Numbered from the stretch's first letter, positions 46,481 to 57,055 are shown. The stretch is 64,000 bases of DNA from Vibrio alfacsensis (GCF_003544875.1 NZ_CP032093.1:2914001-2978000); one strand, 5' to 3'. Notes: generated by a model not told the origin, from the sequence alone. Numbers and translations: made by a program.

Positions 46481-48601
46481 TTGTATCTATTTGATAGCCT
46501 CAAAGACGTTGCCCAAGAATACCTAACAGAGCCTCAAATTGAGGCTCTGCGTCAATCTTATGTGGTAGCGCGAGATGCCCATGAAGGGCAAACCCGTTCA
46601 AGCGGGGAACCGTACATTATCCACCCTGTCGCAGTGGCTCGTATCTTGGCCGAAATGCGCCTCGATATTGAAACCCTCCAAGCAGCTTTATTACATGACG
46701 TCATCGAAGACTGTGATGTATCCAAAGAAGATCTCGAAGAGAAGTTTGGCACTACGGTCGCTGAGTTGGTTGATGGTGTATCAAAACTGGACAAACTCAA
46801 ATTCCGCGACAGAAAAGAAGCTCAGGCAGAAAACTTTCGTAAGATGGTTCTTGCTATGGTGCAAGACATCCGCGTTATCCTGATCAAACTGGCTGACCGC
46901 ACACACAATATGCGTACGTTAGGCGCCCTACGTCCTGACAAAAAACGCCGCATTGCTCGTGAAACTCTTGAGATATACTCACCGCTTGCCCACCGACTTG
47001 GTATCCACAATATCAAGACTGAACTCGAAGAGCTTGGTTTTGAGGCACTTTACCCAAATCGCTATCGAGTACTAAAAGAGGTGGTGAAAGCCGCTCGTGG
47101 TAATCGTAAAGAGATGATCCAACGCATCCACAGTGAAATCGAAGGTCGCCTTGAAGATGTTGGCTTGAATGCTCGTGTACTTGGTCGTGAGAAAAACCTG
47201 TTCTCCATCTACAACAAGATGAAAACCAAAGAGCAGCGTTTCCACACCATCATGGATATCTACGCGTTCCGAGTGGTTGTTGATACAGCAGATACTTGTT
47301 ATCGGGTGCTAGGCCAAGTTCATAGCTTGTATAAGCCTCGTCCTGGCCGCATGAAAGATTACATCGCCGTACCAAAGGCGAATGGCTACCAATCTCTGCA
47401 CACTTCAATGGTTGGCCCACACGGCGTACCTGTCGAAGTACAAATCCGTACTGAAGATATGGATCAAATGGCAGACAAAGGTGTTGCGGCTCATTGGTCT
47501 TATAAGGATAAAGGTGAGCGTTCAGGCACGACCGCGCAAGTAAAAGCACAGCGTTGGATGCAAAGCCTACTCGAACTGCAACAAAGCGCGGGTAACTCAT
47601 TCGAATTCATTGAAAACGTAAAATCCGATCTGTTCCCAGATGAGATTTACGTCTTCACACCGAAAGGTCGTATCGTTGAACTCCCTCTAGGCGCCACTGC
47701 CGTAGATTTTGCTTATGCCGTACATACGGATGTTGGCAATTCTTGTGTTGGCACTCGTGTTGACCGCAATCCTTATCCACTCAGTAAGGCGCTTAAAAAC
47801 GGTCAGACGGTAGAGATCATCAGTGCGCCTGGTGCGCGTCCAAATGCAGCTTGGTTAAACTATGTCGTAACTTCACGTGCTCGCACTAAGATTCGTCAAG
47901 TATTGAAAACCATGCGTCGTGAAGAATCGATTACGCTAGGCCGTCGCCTACTCAATCACGCTCTTGGCCGCCACTCAATTGATTCAATCTACCCAGAAAA
48001 CATTCAAGAAGTGCTCACCGATCTCCGCTTAGAAAGCGTCGATGACTTGTTAGCAGCGATTGGTTTGGGTGAATTGATGAGCATCGTCATTGCGCGTCGC
48101 CTACTCGGTGATACCGATGAGTTGACGACAACCAGCTCGATTCCAAACGATTCAAGCAAGAAACTGCCGATTCGCGGTGCAGAAGGGCTACTACTGACCT
48201 TTGCAAATTGTTGTCATCCGATACCAGATGACCACATCATTGCCCATGTATCTCCAGGTCGTGGTCTTGTGGTTCACCGTGAAACGTGTCCAAACGTACG
48301 CGGTTACCAAAAAGAGCCAGACAAATACATGGCTGTCGCTTGGTCTGAGGATTACGATAAAGAGTTCATCGCTGAGCTGAAAGTCGACATGCTCAATAAT
48401 CAAGGTGCGCTAGCAGAGCTGACTAACGTCATTTCGAAAACCGGCTCAAACATTCATGGCCTTTCTACCGAAGAGCGTGATGGACGTTTGTATACGGTGA
48501 CCGTACTGCTCACCACGAAAGATCGTGTCCACCTTGCAGGCATTATGCGTAAAATCAAAGCCATGCCACAAGCGACGCGAGTTAGACGCAGAAAGAACTA
48601 A
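46481..48601 (+). CDS. spoT: Bifunctional (p)ppGpp synthetase/hydrolase
   Basis: A 706-residue SpoT. The start is TTG at 46481 giving MYLFDSLKDVAQEYL, matching the TTG start known for spoT in E. coli. In order it has the HD hydrolase domain (HDVIEDCD, LADRTHNMRTL), the synthetase domain (YKPRPGRMKDYIAVPKANGYQSLHT), TGS (IYVFTPKGRIVELPLGATAVDFAYAVH), and a C-terminal ACT domain. It balances stringent-response alarmone levels. Confidence 0.97.
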   Translation: MYLFDSLKDVAQEYLTEPQIEALRQSYVVARDAHEGQTRSSGEPYIIHPVAVARILAEMRLDIETLQAALLHDVIEDCDVSKEDLEEKFGTTVAELVDGVSKLDKLKFRDRKEAQAENFRKMVLAMVQDIRVILIKLADRTHNMRTLGALRPDKKRRIARETLEIYSPLAHRLGIHNIKTELEELGFEALYPNRYRVLKEVVKAARGNRKEMIQRIHSEIEGRLEDVGLNARVLGREKNLFSIYNKMKTKEQRFHTIMDIYAFRVVVDTADTCYRVLGQVHSLYKPRPGRMKDYIAVPKANGYQSLHTSMVGPHGVPVEVQIRTEDMDQMADKGVAAHWSYKDKGERSGTTAQVKAQRWMQSLLELQQSAGNSFEFIENVKSDLFPDEIYVFTPKGRIVELPLGATAVDFAYAVHTDVGNSCVGTRVDRNPYPLSKALKNGQTVEIISAPGARPNAAWLNYVVTSRARTKIRQVLKTMRREESITLGRRLLNHALGRHSIDSIYPENIQEVLTDLRLESVDDLLAAIGLGELMSIVIARRLLGDTDELTTTSSIPNDSSKKLPIRGAEGLLLTFANCCHPIPDDHIIAHVSPGRGLVVHRETCPNVRGYQKEPDKYMAVAWSEDYDKEFIAELKVDMLNNQGALAELTNVISKTGSNIHGLSTEERDGRLYTVTVLLTTKDRVHLAGIMRKIKAMPQATRVRRRKN

Positions 48602-48604
48602 CCT

Positions 48605-48640
48605 TAATCGCCACTCAATCACATTGGGTGGCGATTTTTT
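48605..48640 (+). terminator. Terminator after spoT
   Basis: AATCGCCAC and GTGGCGATT form a 9-bp stem followed by TTTTTT. It lies only 16 bases before the trmH start codon. Confidence 0.85.
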
Positions 48641-48655
48641 ATATCCCTTTATATT

Positions 48656-49339
48656 ATGAATTTAGAACGTTACAACCGCATTCACCAAGTGCTCAAGGCA
48701 CGTCAAACTGACCTTACTCTCTGTCTAGAAGAAGTCCATAAGCCAAATAATGTCTCCGCCGTGATCCGAACGGCTGATGCTACAGGTCTGCACAAAGTTC
48801 ACGCGATTTGGCCAGATAAGATGCGTACCCTTACCCACACCTCAGCAGGTGCTCGAAATTGGGTTGAAGTAGAAACACACAACACCATTGAAACGGCAAT
48901 TACTGAGCTAAAAGCACAAGGTATGCAGGTATTGGTCACCAACCTATCCGATACCGCCGTTGATTTTCGCGACATCGACTACACCAAGCCAACCGCAATT
49001 ATTCTTGGTAGCGAGAAAGTTGGCGCATCTGAGCAAGCGAAAAAATTAGCCGATCACGACATCATCATCCCAATGATTGGTATGGTGCAGTCTTTGAACG
49101 TATCAGTCGCCAGTGCCGTAATCCTCTACGAAGCACAGCGTCAGCGTGAAGCTGCAGGCATGTACAACCGTGAAGAAAGTGCACTACCAAAAGAGACCAT
49201 CAACCGTATTTTGTTTGAGCGCGGCCATCCTGTACTGGCTAAAGTCGCCAAGCGCAAAGGGTTAGATTACCCTCAACTTGATGATGAAGGTCAGATCATC
49301 GCAGATGAGGCGTGGTGGAAAGAGATGCAAAGTAAATAA
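48656..49339 (+). CDS. trmH: tRNA (Gm18) 2'-O-methyltransferase
   Basis: A 227-residue SPOUT-class TrmH (SpoU). MNLERYNRIHQVLKARQTDLTLCLEEVHKPNNVSAVIRTADATG is the family start with the catalytic Arg, and LGSEKVGAS and IPMIGMVQSLNVSVASAV form the SAM-binding knot. It methylates G18 in tRNA. The usual spoT-trmH-recG order is present. No good ribosome site precedes the ATG. Confidence 0.95.
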   Translation: MNLERYNRIHQVLKARQTDLTLCLEEVHKPNNVSAVIRTADATGLHKVHAIWPDKMRTLTHTSAGARNWVEVETHNTIETAITELKAQGMQVLVTNLSDTAVDFRDIDYTKPTAIILGSEKVGASEQAKKLADHDIIIPMIGMVQSLNVSVASAVILYEAQRQREAAGMYNREESALPKETINRILFERGHPVLAKVAKRKGLDYPQLDDEGQIIADEAWWKEMQSK

Positions 49340-49498
49340 CCCAGAATACATAACGCTTCGCTCACGGAATACCGATGACTCCACTTCCGTATTCCGTAAT
49401 ATCTAAGTAAACACCCTCAATACTATCAATCTTTTCCTGTACAAAAACACAGCTCAATGGTTAACATACCTATACGTTAACTATTTTTCGAGCTCTCT

Positions 49499-51580
49499 AT
49501 GTCTGCCCAAATGTTATCTGCTGTTCCTTTAAGTTCTCTCGCTGGAGTTGGCGCGAAAGTCGCAGAAAAACTCGCCAAAGTTGGCTTACATAGTGTCCAA
49601 GATTTATTGTTCCACCTTCCTCTTCGCTACGAAGATCGCACCCGTATTTATCCTATCGCCAAACTGCACGCGGGGCTTTGGGCCGCGGTACAAGGTAGAG
49701 TCATGGCCGTCGATACCATTTTTGGCAAACGCAAAATGCTAACGGTAAAAATAAGCGACGGAAACGGTACCATCACCCTGCGTTTTTTCAATTTTACTGC
49801 CGCGATAAAGAATAATTTTTCACAAGGTAAGTTAGTACATGCTTACGGTGAAGTTAAGCGTGGCGGTATAGGGCTGGAGATTGTTCACCCTGACTACAAG
49901 TTCTATGTCAGTGAACAAAAGCCGGATGTGGAACAGAGCTTAACCCCAGTTTATCCAACCACCGACGGATTGCGTCAAATCACTTTGCGTAACCTAACGG
50001 AACAAGCCTTAGCGCTACTCGATAAAGCGGCGGTACAAGAGCTGCTACCATCCGGTTTGTACGATCACCAAATTACCATGTCCCAAGCGCTGCACACCAT
50101 TCATCGCCCACCACCAAGCATTAACGTCGACGAATTTGATGAGGGCAAACATCCTGCGCAAATTCGTTTAATCATGGAAGAATTGTTGGCGCAGAACCTC
50201 TCTATGCTTGCCGTGCGCAGCAAAGGACAACAAGACGTCGCATTACCCTTGGCATCGTGTGAGCATCTTAAAAATCAACTCCTTGCTCAACTGCCATTCT
50301 CACCAACCAATGCACAAACTCGTGTCGTCAAAGAGATTGAAGCTGACTTAGAAAAAGCGCACCCCATGATGCGTCTCGTACAAGGTGATGTAGGTTCAGG
50401 AAAAACTTTGGTGGCGGCGCTAGCGGCGGTCAGAGCCATTGAGCACGGCTACCAAGTCGCACTCATGGCACCGACAGAACTGCTTGCTGAGCAGCACGCG
50501 ATTAACTTCGCAAACTGGTTTGAGAAAATGGGCGTAAAAGTGGGTTGGCTTGCCGGCAAACTAAAAGGTAAAGCCAAAGAGGCGGAACTTGCACGTATCG
50601 CCAGTGGTGAAGCACAAATGGTGGTCGGAACGCATGCTTTATTCCAAGAGCATGTCGAATTCCACCACCTCGCTTTGGTGATTATTGATGAACAACACCG
50701 TTTTGGAGTTCATCAACGATTAGAACTGCGTGAGAAAGGAGCCAAGCAAGGTGCTTATCCACATCAGCTTATCATGACAGCAACTCCGATCCCACGGACG
50801 TTGGCGATGACCGCATATGCTGATTTAGAGACTTCAGTCATTGATGAACTGCCGCCCGGTCGAACGCCTATTCAGACCGTTGCTATTCCAGATACCAAAC
50901 GTGCCGATATCGTTGAGCGTGTGCGAAATGCCTGCTTAAACGAGGGCAAACAAGCGTATTGGGTGTGTACCTTGATTGATGAATCCGAAGTACTGGAAGC
51001 CCAAGCTGCGGCAGATACCGCAGAGGAGTTGCAACGTAAACTGCCCGACGTAAAAATTGGCTTGGTACATGGACGAATGAAGCCGGCGGAGAAGCAGGCC
51101 GTCATGCAAGACTTCAAGGACAACAAGCTACATCTATTAGTAGCAACAACCGTTATTGAAGTGGGTGTAGACGTACCAAATTCCAGCCTAATGATCATTG
51201 AAAACCCAGAGCGTCTAGGTTTGGCCCAGTTACACCAGTTAAGAGGCCGTGTTGGTCGGGGTTCAGTCGCCAGCCATTGTGTATTGCTGTACCACTCTCC
51301 GCTATCCAAAACGGCGCAAAAGCGTTTAGGCGTATTACGAGAAAGTAACGATGGGTTTGTCATTGCACAAAAAGACTTAGAGATCCGAGGGCCTGGTGAG
51401 CTACTGGGAACCAAACAAACTGGCTTGGCAGACTTTAAGATTGCTGATTTAGTGAGAGATCAACGCCTGATTCCAGAAGTTCAACGCATTGCCCGATACA
51501 TTCATGACAACTACCCAGCGAATGCGAACGCGATCATCGACCGCTGGCTAGGCGAACGAGACATCTACTCGAAAGCATAG
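49499..51580 (+). CDS. recG: ATP-dependent DNA helicase RecG
   Basis: A 693-residue RecG that remodels stalled forks and Holliday junctions. The N-terminal wedge/OB domain (FHLPLRYEDRTRIYPI) is followed by helicase motifs QGDVGSGKT (I), DEQHRFG (II, DEQH), MTATPIPRT (III) and RGRVGRG (VI). The length is standard. Confidence 0.97.
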   Translation: MSAQMLSAVPLSSLAGVGAKVAEKLAKVGLHSVQDLLFHLPLRYEDRTRIYPIAKLHAGLWAAVQGRVMAVDTIFGKRKMLTVKISDGNGTITLRFFNFTAAIKNNFSQGKLVHAYGEVKRGGIGLEIVHPDYKFYVSEQKPDVEQSLTPVYPTTDGLRQITLRNLTEQALALLDKAAVQELLPSGLYDHQITMSQALHTIHRPPPSINVDEFDEGKHPAQIRLIMEELLAQNLSMLAVRSKGQQDVALPLASCEHLKNQLLAQLPFSPTNAQTRVVKEIEADLEKAHPMMRLVQGDVGSGKTLVAALAAVRAIEHGYQVALMAPTELLAEQHAINFANWFEKMGVKVGWLAGKLKGKAKEAELARIASGEAQMVVGTHALFQEHVEFHHLALVIIDEQHRFGVHQRLELREKGAKQGAYPHQLIMTATPIPRTLAMTAYADLETSVIDELPPGRTPIQTVAIPDTKRADIVERVRNACLNEGKQAYWVCTLIDESEVLEAQAAADTAEELQRKLPDVKIGLVHGRMKPAEKQAVMQDFKDNKLHLLVATTVIEVGVDVPNSSLMIIENPERLGLAQLHQLRGRVGRGSVASHCVLLYHSPLSKTAQKRLGVLRESNDGFVIAQKDLEIRGPGELLGTKQTGLADFKIADLVRDQRLIPEVQRIARYIHDNYPANANAIIDRWLGERDIYSKA

Positions 51581-51617
51581 CTGCGGCTACCGATTTTATA
51601 TGCTATCTAACCACAAC

Positions 51618-51655
51618 TCGGGATAATCTAAGCAATGTAGACTTTCTTATCCCGA
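51618..51655 (+). terminator. Hairpin after recG
   Basis: TCGGGATAA and TTATCCCGA form a perfect 9-bp stem around a 20-base loop, about 38 bases after the recG stop. There is no T-run, so its action as a terminator is uncertain. Confidence 0.45.
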
Positions 51656-51836
51656 ATTGAGGTTATCTAGTTTCAATATTTACCTCAGTCTTGCAGATAG
51701 CGTTCTGTAAGACTAGTTTCATATACACCAATTCTTCCTACCTATCTCTCATTGAACCTAACATCATTCGACTTTATGGTTAAATTGCGCCAAGTTGTAC
51801 CTTTCCTAAAAACCATTTGCCATCAAGGATAGATGC

Positions 51837-53822
51837 ATGAACAAAAGCAAACGGCTTGCAGTCACAGCAGTAACCATTGCCGCGTTATATACCACTCCGG
51901 TTTTCGCAAAGGATCAGCAAAATGCTCCTCTCACATCCGCAGAGCTCTTTTCAAAAAGTTCCGCCTACTTCAACCCCAAAATATCTCCAGACGGTAAACA
52001 TTTAGCATTCGAATCGAACATTGATGGCAAAGACGCCTTGGTCATTCTCAATGCTAAAACCATGCAACCAAGCAGTGTGTTACGTTTTAATGGCAATGAA
52101 CAAGTCGGTGACTATCACTGGATTAATAACGAGCGTGTTGTTGCCTCGAAAGAGTATTTAAAAAGTTGGTCAACCGCGCCAGTAAGTTATGGCGAATTGG
52201 TATCAGCCAATGTTGACGGGAAAAAATACGCCTACATCTTTGGTTATAATCCGCCAAAATCAAGTAAGTTGATACGTTCAGCCTCCATCGTCAAAGCGTT
52301 TGGTCATGTATTAGATATCTTGCCCGATGATGACCGACACATCTTGGTGTCCGCACTACCAATTGGCGATTACAAATTTGATATAGAAAGACCAAGTGAA
52401 GTCTATCGAGTCAATGTTTACAATGGGCGGCGCTCTAAAATAACTACATCTCCAGTGGGATTTAGTCGTTTTCTGACCGATCATAATGGCGAGGTACGCT
52501 TTGTTTCTGGTCTCAATAGCAAAAATAAAGTGGAACTTTATTATCGCGTCAATGAGCAATGGAGAAGCTCTAATAAGATCCAATCATTAAAGAGCTTCAA
52601 AGAGTTTTACCCCATCTCTTTTGGCAGTAATCAAGACTCTGTTTATGCTGCCGTCAGTTACAAAGGGGAGCCAAGAGCGGTCCATCGCCTAAATTTAAAA
52701 ACCGGTAAAAGCACAAAAGTCGCATCCGATGCGAGCGTCGATCCAAAAAACTACTGGCTTGATCCAGATTCAAAACAGCTTTATGCGGTGGAGTTTGAGA
52801 GCGATTATCCAACCTATGCCTTTGTCGATCCCAAAAACAAGCGCAGTGAATATCTCCAACAAATCCTTACCTCCCTACCCGGACACCAAGTTAGATTAGT
52901 CAGTGAAACCGATACGGGTGACGCCTATGTCATTATGGCATTCAACGACCGAAACCCTGGTGATTACTACCTATTTACAACGCAACCAAAAGAAATACGC
53001 TATTTGTTTTCGGCCAGAGAATGGTTAGATCCTGCGAAAATGGCAGAAGTAAAACCGGTCGAATTCACCAGTCGTGATGGAAAACGCATCACGGGATACC
53101 TCACTCTGCCACCCAATGCCGAACCGAAAAATCTCCCACTCATCATCAACCCACATGGAGGGCCTCATGGGCCAAGAGATTGGTGGGAATTTCGCGAAGA
53201 AAACCAGTTTCTTGCCAGTCATGGCTATGCGGTATTGCAAGTCAACTTCCGAGGCAGTGGTGGCTTTGGCAAACAATTTGAAGAAGCAGGCTACCAAAAA
53301 TGGGGCACGGACATTCAATATGACATTATTGACGCCACCAAGCACATCATCAGCGAAGGCATTGCCGACAAACAGCGAGTGTGTATTTCAGGTGGGAGCT
53401 TTGGTGGATACAGCGCGCTTAAATCGGCGAGCATCGCACCAGACTTGTTTCAGTGTGCGGTCGGCACAGCCGGTGTTTATGATCTTGAATTGATGTTCAA
53501 AGAGGGAGATGTTCCAGATAGTAAAATGGGGCTCAGCTACTTAACCGAAGTCCTCGGTGACGACCCAAGAACCCTCAAAGCGATGTCTCCAACGCATAAT
53601 GCAGACAAGCTGAAGTCTGCGATCCTACTCGTTCATGGTGGCAAAGATCAACGCGCCCCTATCGAACAATTTAATGCGATGACAAAAGCGTTGGACAACA
53701 TTAAATACCCTTATGAGACGTTTGTTCTCGATGACGAGGGACACGGTTTTTACAAAGATGAGCATCGAGCGAAATATTACGCTCATGTGCTCAACTTCTT
53801 TGATAAGCATTTGAAAAACTAG
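51837..53822 (+). CDS. Secreted S9-family prolyl oligopeptidase-like peptidase
   Basis: A 661-residue protein with a signal peptide (cleavage near VFAKD, residue 24). A beta-propeller-like N-terminal part is followed by an alpha/beta hydrolase domain from about residue 400 (INPHGGPHGPRDWWEF). The catalytic Ser lies in SGGSFGGYSA, the Asp in HGGKDQRAP and the His in DDEGHGFY. Members are aminopeptidases or dipeptidyl peptidases of the periplasm. It is transcribed alone, with a terminator after it. Confidence 0.9.
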   Translation: MNKSKRLAVTAVTIAALYTTPVFAKDQQNAPLTSAELFSKSSAYFNPKISPDGKHLAFESNIDGKDALVILNAKTMQPSSVLRFNGNEQVGDYHWINNERVVASKEYLKSWSTAPVSYGELVSANVDGKKYAYIFGYNPPKSSKLIRSASIVKAFGHVLDILPDDDRHILVSALPIGDYKFDIERPSEVYRVNVYNGRRSKITTSPVGFSRFLTDHNGEVRFVSGLNSKNKVELYYRVNEQWRSSNKIQSLKSFKEFYPISFGSNQDSVYAAVSYKGEPRAVHRLNLKTGKSTKVASDASVDPKNYWLDPDSKQLYAVEFESDYPTYAFVDPKNKRSEYLQQILTSLPGHQVRLVSETDTGDAYVIMAFNDRNPGDYYLFTTQPKEIRYLFSAREWLDPAKMAEVKPVEFTSRDGKRITGYLTLPPNAEPKNLPLIINPHGGPHGPRDWWEFREENQFLASHGYAVLQVNFRGSGGFGKQFEEAGYQKWGTDIQYDIIDATKHIISEGIADKQRVCISGGSFGGYSALKSASIAPDLFQCAVGTAGVYDLELMFKEGDVPDSKMGLSYLTEVLGDDPRTLKAMSPTHNADKLKSAILLVHGGKDQRAPIEQFNAMTKALDNIKYPYETFVLDDEGHGFYKDEHRAKYYAHVLNFFDKHLKN

Positions 53823-53837
53823 ACATCCTAAAAAATC

Positions 53838-53873
53838 AAAGGCGATGTCCTCGGTGTTATCGCCTTTTATTTT
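53838..53873 (+). terminator. Terminator after the S9 peptidase gene
   Basis: AAAGGCGAT and ATCGCCTTT form a 9-bp stem followed by TATTTTTTT. Confidence 0.9.
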
Positions 53874-53881
53874 TTTGAACA

Positions 53882-53897
53882 AGGCAAACGTTTGCTT
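53882..53897. promoter_or_regulatory. PurR operator upstream of xanP
   Basis: GCAAACGTTTGC at 53884-53895 is a perfect palindrome and matches the core of the PurR box ACGCAAACGTTTGCGT. It covers the position expected for the -35 of the promoter whose -10 is at 53911, so hypoxanthine- or guanine-bound PurR should repress the permease gene. Confidence 0.8.
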
Positions 53898-53910
53898 TTG
53901 AAAAATCCTC

Positions 53911-53916
53911 TATAAT
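53911..53916 (+). promoter_or_regulatory. -10 box of the xanP promoter
   Basis: A perfect TATAAT, 15 bases after the PurR palindrome. The start point would be near 53923, giving a leader of about 145 bases. Confidence 0.65.
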
Positions 53917-53930
53917 CCCGCACAAAATTT

Positions 53931-54007
53931 GTGGTGTGCTCCTTGTCACACCAAACCAATCTGAGTTGACGCTGATTAACAGCAATCACAGGTAATAACG
54001 TCAACTC
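53931..54007 (+). other. Structured 5' leader of xanP
   Basis: Two inverted repeats lie in the leader: TGGTGTG with CACACCA (8-base loop) near 53932-53953, and GAGTTGACG (53963-53971) with CGTCAACTC (53999-54007), a 9-bp perfect stem over 27 bases. I do not recognise the purine riboswitch aptamer in it. Function unknown. Confidence 0.5.
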
Positions 54008-54068
54008 CGCCTAGTACTCCCATTCAGCGAGTTCTGGGTAAACTTTTTTGCGACTAGCGAGACAAACA

Positions 54069-55463
54069 ATGACAACTTCAAACCGACCTTCGGAATTGGT
54101 CTATCAACTCAATGACCGTCCACCATTGCCTCAGACTATTTTTGCTGCACTTCAGCACTTATTGGCAATGTTCGTGGCCGTCATTACACCATCCTTGATT
54201 ATCTGCCAATCTTTAGGCGTACCTGCTGAGCAGACCAACACCATCATTAGCATGTCGTTGTTTGCATCTGGCGTGTCTTCTTTTATTCAAATTCGCACTT
54301 TCGGCCCAATCGGTTCAGGGCTGTTGTCTATACAAGGCACGAGCTTCAATTTCTTAGGCCCAATTATTGGTGCAGGCCTGTCACTGCAAGCTGGCGGCGC
54401 GGATCTTAACACCATGATGGCCGCTATATTCGGCACCATTTTAGTCGCTTCATTTGCTGAGATTTTTCTTTCACGAGTTCTAGAGCACGCACGTCGAATC
54501 ATTACACCGTTGGTATCGGGTATTGTCGTGACACTGATTGGTCTAACGCTGATTCAAGTCGGTTTGGTATCAATGGGCGGTGGCTATGCGGCAATGAGCG
54601 ACGGATCGTTTGGTAGCCTAGATAAGCTGGCATTAGCAGGAACCGTACTGGGTTTAATCGTCATTTTGAACCGATCGAAAAACCCATATCTTCGCGTTGC
54701 TTCCATCGTGATTGCTATGCTCGTAGGTTACGTGATGGCTTACTTCATGGGCATGGTTGATACCTCAAAACTGGGACAGACCGATCTCATTGCTCTACCA
54801 ATTCCAATGCAATACGGCCTTGGTTTTGACTGGTCACTGTTCATTCCACTTGTGTTGATTTTCTTTATCACAGCCCTAGAAGCGATTGGCGACATCACCG
54901 CGACATCTGAAGTCTCTGGTGAGCCAGTGAAAGGGCCGATTTACATGAAGCGCATTAAAGGCGGCGTGTTAGCTGATGGCCTAAACTCTGCGATTGCAGC
55001 CGTATTCAATAGCTTCCCTAACTCTACATTCAGCCAAAACAACGGCATCATCATGCTGACAGGCGTAGCAAGTCGCTATGTGGGCTACTTCATTGCCGGT
55101 ATGTTGGTGATTCTTGGTTTGTTCCCGGGCGTAGCGAGTTTCGTTCAGTTGATTCCTGAGCCCGTATTAGGTGGCGCAACCATCGTTATGTTTGGCACGA
55201 TTGCCGCAGCAGGTGTGCGCATTATTTCTCGTGTAGAACTCGACCGCCGTGCGATTCTCATCATGGCACTGTCATTTTCAATGGGTCTAGGCATTGCACA
55301 AAAACCTGAAATTCTTCAGTTCATGCCAGACTTTATTAAGAGCATCTTCTCAACGGGTGTTGCGGCAGGTGGTATCACCGCGATCATATTGAATCTCCTG
55401 CTTCCTGAAAAATTGGAAGAAGACACTGAAGAGCTTGTCACTCAAGAAGTAAAATCGTCTTAA
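54069..55463 (+). CDS. xanP: Xanthine permease, NCS2 family (XanP-like)
   Basis: A 464-residue NCS2 permease. [55 protein letters not shown] and [24 protein letters not shown] follow E. coli XanP closely, including the NCS2 signature. It should import xanthine by proton symport. ATG 54069 fits the family start; 54048 would add seven untypical residues. The upstream PurR box agrees with a purine role. Confidence 0.9.
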   Translation: MTTSNRPSELVYQLNDRPPLPQTIFAALQHLLAMFVAVITPSLIICQSLGVPAEQTNTIISMSLFASGVSSFIQIRTFGPIGSGLLSIQGTSFNFLGPIIGAGLSLQAGGADLNTMMAAIFGTILVASFAEIFLSRVLEHARRIITPLVSGIVVTLIGLTLIQVGLVSMGGGYAAMSDGSFGSLDKLALAGTVLGLIVILNRSKNPYLRVASIVIAMLVGYVMAYFMGMVDTSKLGQTDLIALPIPMQYGLGFDWSLFIPLVLIFFITALEAIGDITATSEVSGEPVKGPIYMKRIKGGVLADGLNSAIAAVFNSFPNSTFSQNNGIIMLTGVASRYVGYFIAGMLVILGLFPGVASFVQLIPEPVLGGATIVMFGTIAAAGVRIISRVELDRRAILIMALSFSMGLGIAQKPEILQFMPDFIKSIFSTGVAAGGITAIILNLLLPEKLEEDTEELVTQEVKSS

Positions 55464-55492
55464 CTTTATACTGAATATCGGGATGTCAGGTA

Positions 55493-55523
55493 GCCCAACC
55501 ACTATTTCGGTTGGGCTTTTTTT
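55493..55523. terminator. Terminator between xanP and envZ
   Basis: GCCCAACC and GGTTGGGC with an 8-base loop and TTTTTTT after it on the + strand. It lies between the convergent xanP and envZ genes. Confidence 0.9.
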
Positions 55524-55549
55524 CTCCCGATGCTCGCGGTTTCCAATAT

Positions 55550-56842
55550 TTATTTTGTAGGGAAACTAATTTGCGCGATCAGGCCGCCTTCACTCCGATT
55601 TCGGATGATCACCGAGCCAGAATGTTGGCTGACAATACGCTTTACAATAGCCAGCCCTAACCCTGTCCCCTCACTACCGCGAGCCGTATCACCGCGTGTA
55701 AACGGTTCAAACAACTTCGCAATTTGTGAGGGCTCGATCCCTGGGCCATTGTCTTCGACACACACCCACACCAATTGCTTGTCCGCCGTGGTGCCCGTAC
55801 TGACTTTTACCCAGCCATTTCCATAACGTAACGCATTGACCACCAAGTTACTCACAGCGCGCTTGATAGCAATCGGACTGCCTTTCGCGGTTGGTATGTT
55901 CGCGTTCAAATCCGTCTCAATTTCTACTTCATAGCCGCCCTCCGAAGTCGCGACATCGCTAGTGATCGTATTGATGTCCACTTGCTCAAACGACTCTTTA
56001 TTGACGGGTTTGAGGTAATCCATAAACTGACTGATGATTTCGTTACACTCTTCCGTATCGCTAATGATCCCCTCCGCCAAATAGCTGTCTTCTGGTGACA
56101 TCATTTCTGTCGCAAGACGGATTCGAGTCAATGGCGTACGCAAATCGTGACTGATCCCAGCCATTAAAAGTGCTCTATCTTCTTCCAGTTCTTGGATACC
56201 TTTCGACATTTGATTAAATGCCCGAGTCACAGAACGGATCTCTGACGCTCCTTTTTCTGGTAATGGTGGTGGGATTTCCCCTCGCCCAACCCCTTTTGCC
56301 GCTTTCTCTAATTCGATTAACGGACGGTTTTGCAAACGAATGAATAACCAACCGCCCGCGATGATCAGTAGCGCCATCATCAAACTATTACGAAATAGCG
56401 GGGCAAAATCTTCTTCTTGCAGTTCAGACAGAGGAACTCGAATGATGGAATTTGGCAACTCGTCGATGCGCATCCATAAAATGTAGCTTTCACTGCCCAG
56501 CAACAGTCGTACTTCAGTCGGAGAACCAAGCTCTTGGCTCATTTCTTCCGACATTAAATCGATCGACATAGCATGATTGAATTCATCCATCATTTCGCTA
56601 TCAACGCTATGAACCGTCACGCCCAAGTTTTCAAGCAATTGATGGCGTAATGGCGCATCCGATTTCAATAAACCGTCTTCATCAAGCACCAAATTTAATT
56701 CATGAGCGAGTATTTTGTTGAACTGTTGCAGGCTTGGCATCAACGCATAGTTAAAAACGGCGTAATAAGAAAAGACTTGGCTAGCAAGAAGCAAAGAGAC
56801 AAACAGTAGAATGGATTGTGTAAATGAACTTCGGATTCGCAT
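55550..56842 (-). CDS. envZ: Osmosensor histidine kinase EnvZ
   Basis: A 430-residue kinase. Two membrane helices (about residues 10-30 and 155-170) flank a periplasmic domain; a HAMP segment ([22 protein letters not shown]) follows. The H-box is [21 protein letters not shown], the N-box [14 protein letters not shown], and the G-box [18 protein letters not shown]. It phosphorylates OmpR, whose gene is upstream. In E. coli the two genes overlap; here they are separated by 213 bases. Confidence 0.95.
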   Translation of the reverse strand: MRIRSSFTQSILLFVSLLLASQVFSYYAVFNYALMPSLQQFNKILAHELNLVLDEDGLLKSDAPLRHQLLENLGVTVHSVDSEMMDEFNHAMSIDLMSEEMSQELGSPTEVRLLLGSESYILWMRIDELPNSIIRVPLSELQEEDFAPLFRNSLMMALLIIAGGWLFIRLQNRPLIELEKAAKGVGRGEIPPPLPEKGASEIRSVTRAFNQMSKGIQELEEDRALLMAGISHDLRTPLTRIRLATEMMSPEDSYLAEGIISDTEECNEIISQFMDYLKPVNKESFEQVDINTITSDVATSEGGYEVEIETDLNANIPTAKGSPIAIKRAVSNLVVNALRYGNGWVKVSTGTTADKQLVWVCVEDNGPGIEPSQIAKLFEPFTRGDTARGSEGTGLGLAIVKRIVSQHSGSVIIRNRSEGGLIAQISFPTK

Positions 56843-57055
56843 GGGGAGTCCCTAATAGAGCGCTCCTGATGGAGAGCCTTAATCGCGAGGTTTCCGTCCC
56901 TCTCGTCAAAAGAATAAACAGCGAAAGAGCGGAGTGTGAATAACCGAGTACCGGTCGATAACATTACCCAGTAAGCAAAACACCCAAGCGACGAAAGAAT
57001 CGAACATCATTCATCATTGTCGTGGCTTGGGCATATACTTGGCATGTAAACGTGA

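Noticed and set aside
53923..54068. Purine riboswitch in the xanP leader
   Set aside because: The three-way junction with its conserved loop and junction bases is not visible; only simple inverted repeats are seen.
56740..56964. 74-codon frame across the ompR-envZ gap
   Set aside because: Most of it lies over the envZ start in another frame and its composition shows no coding character.
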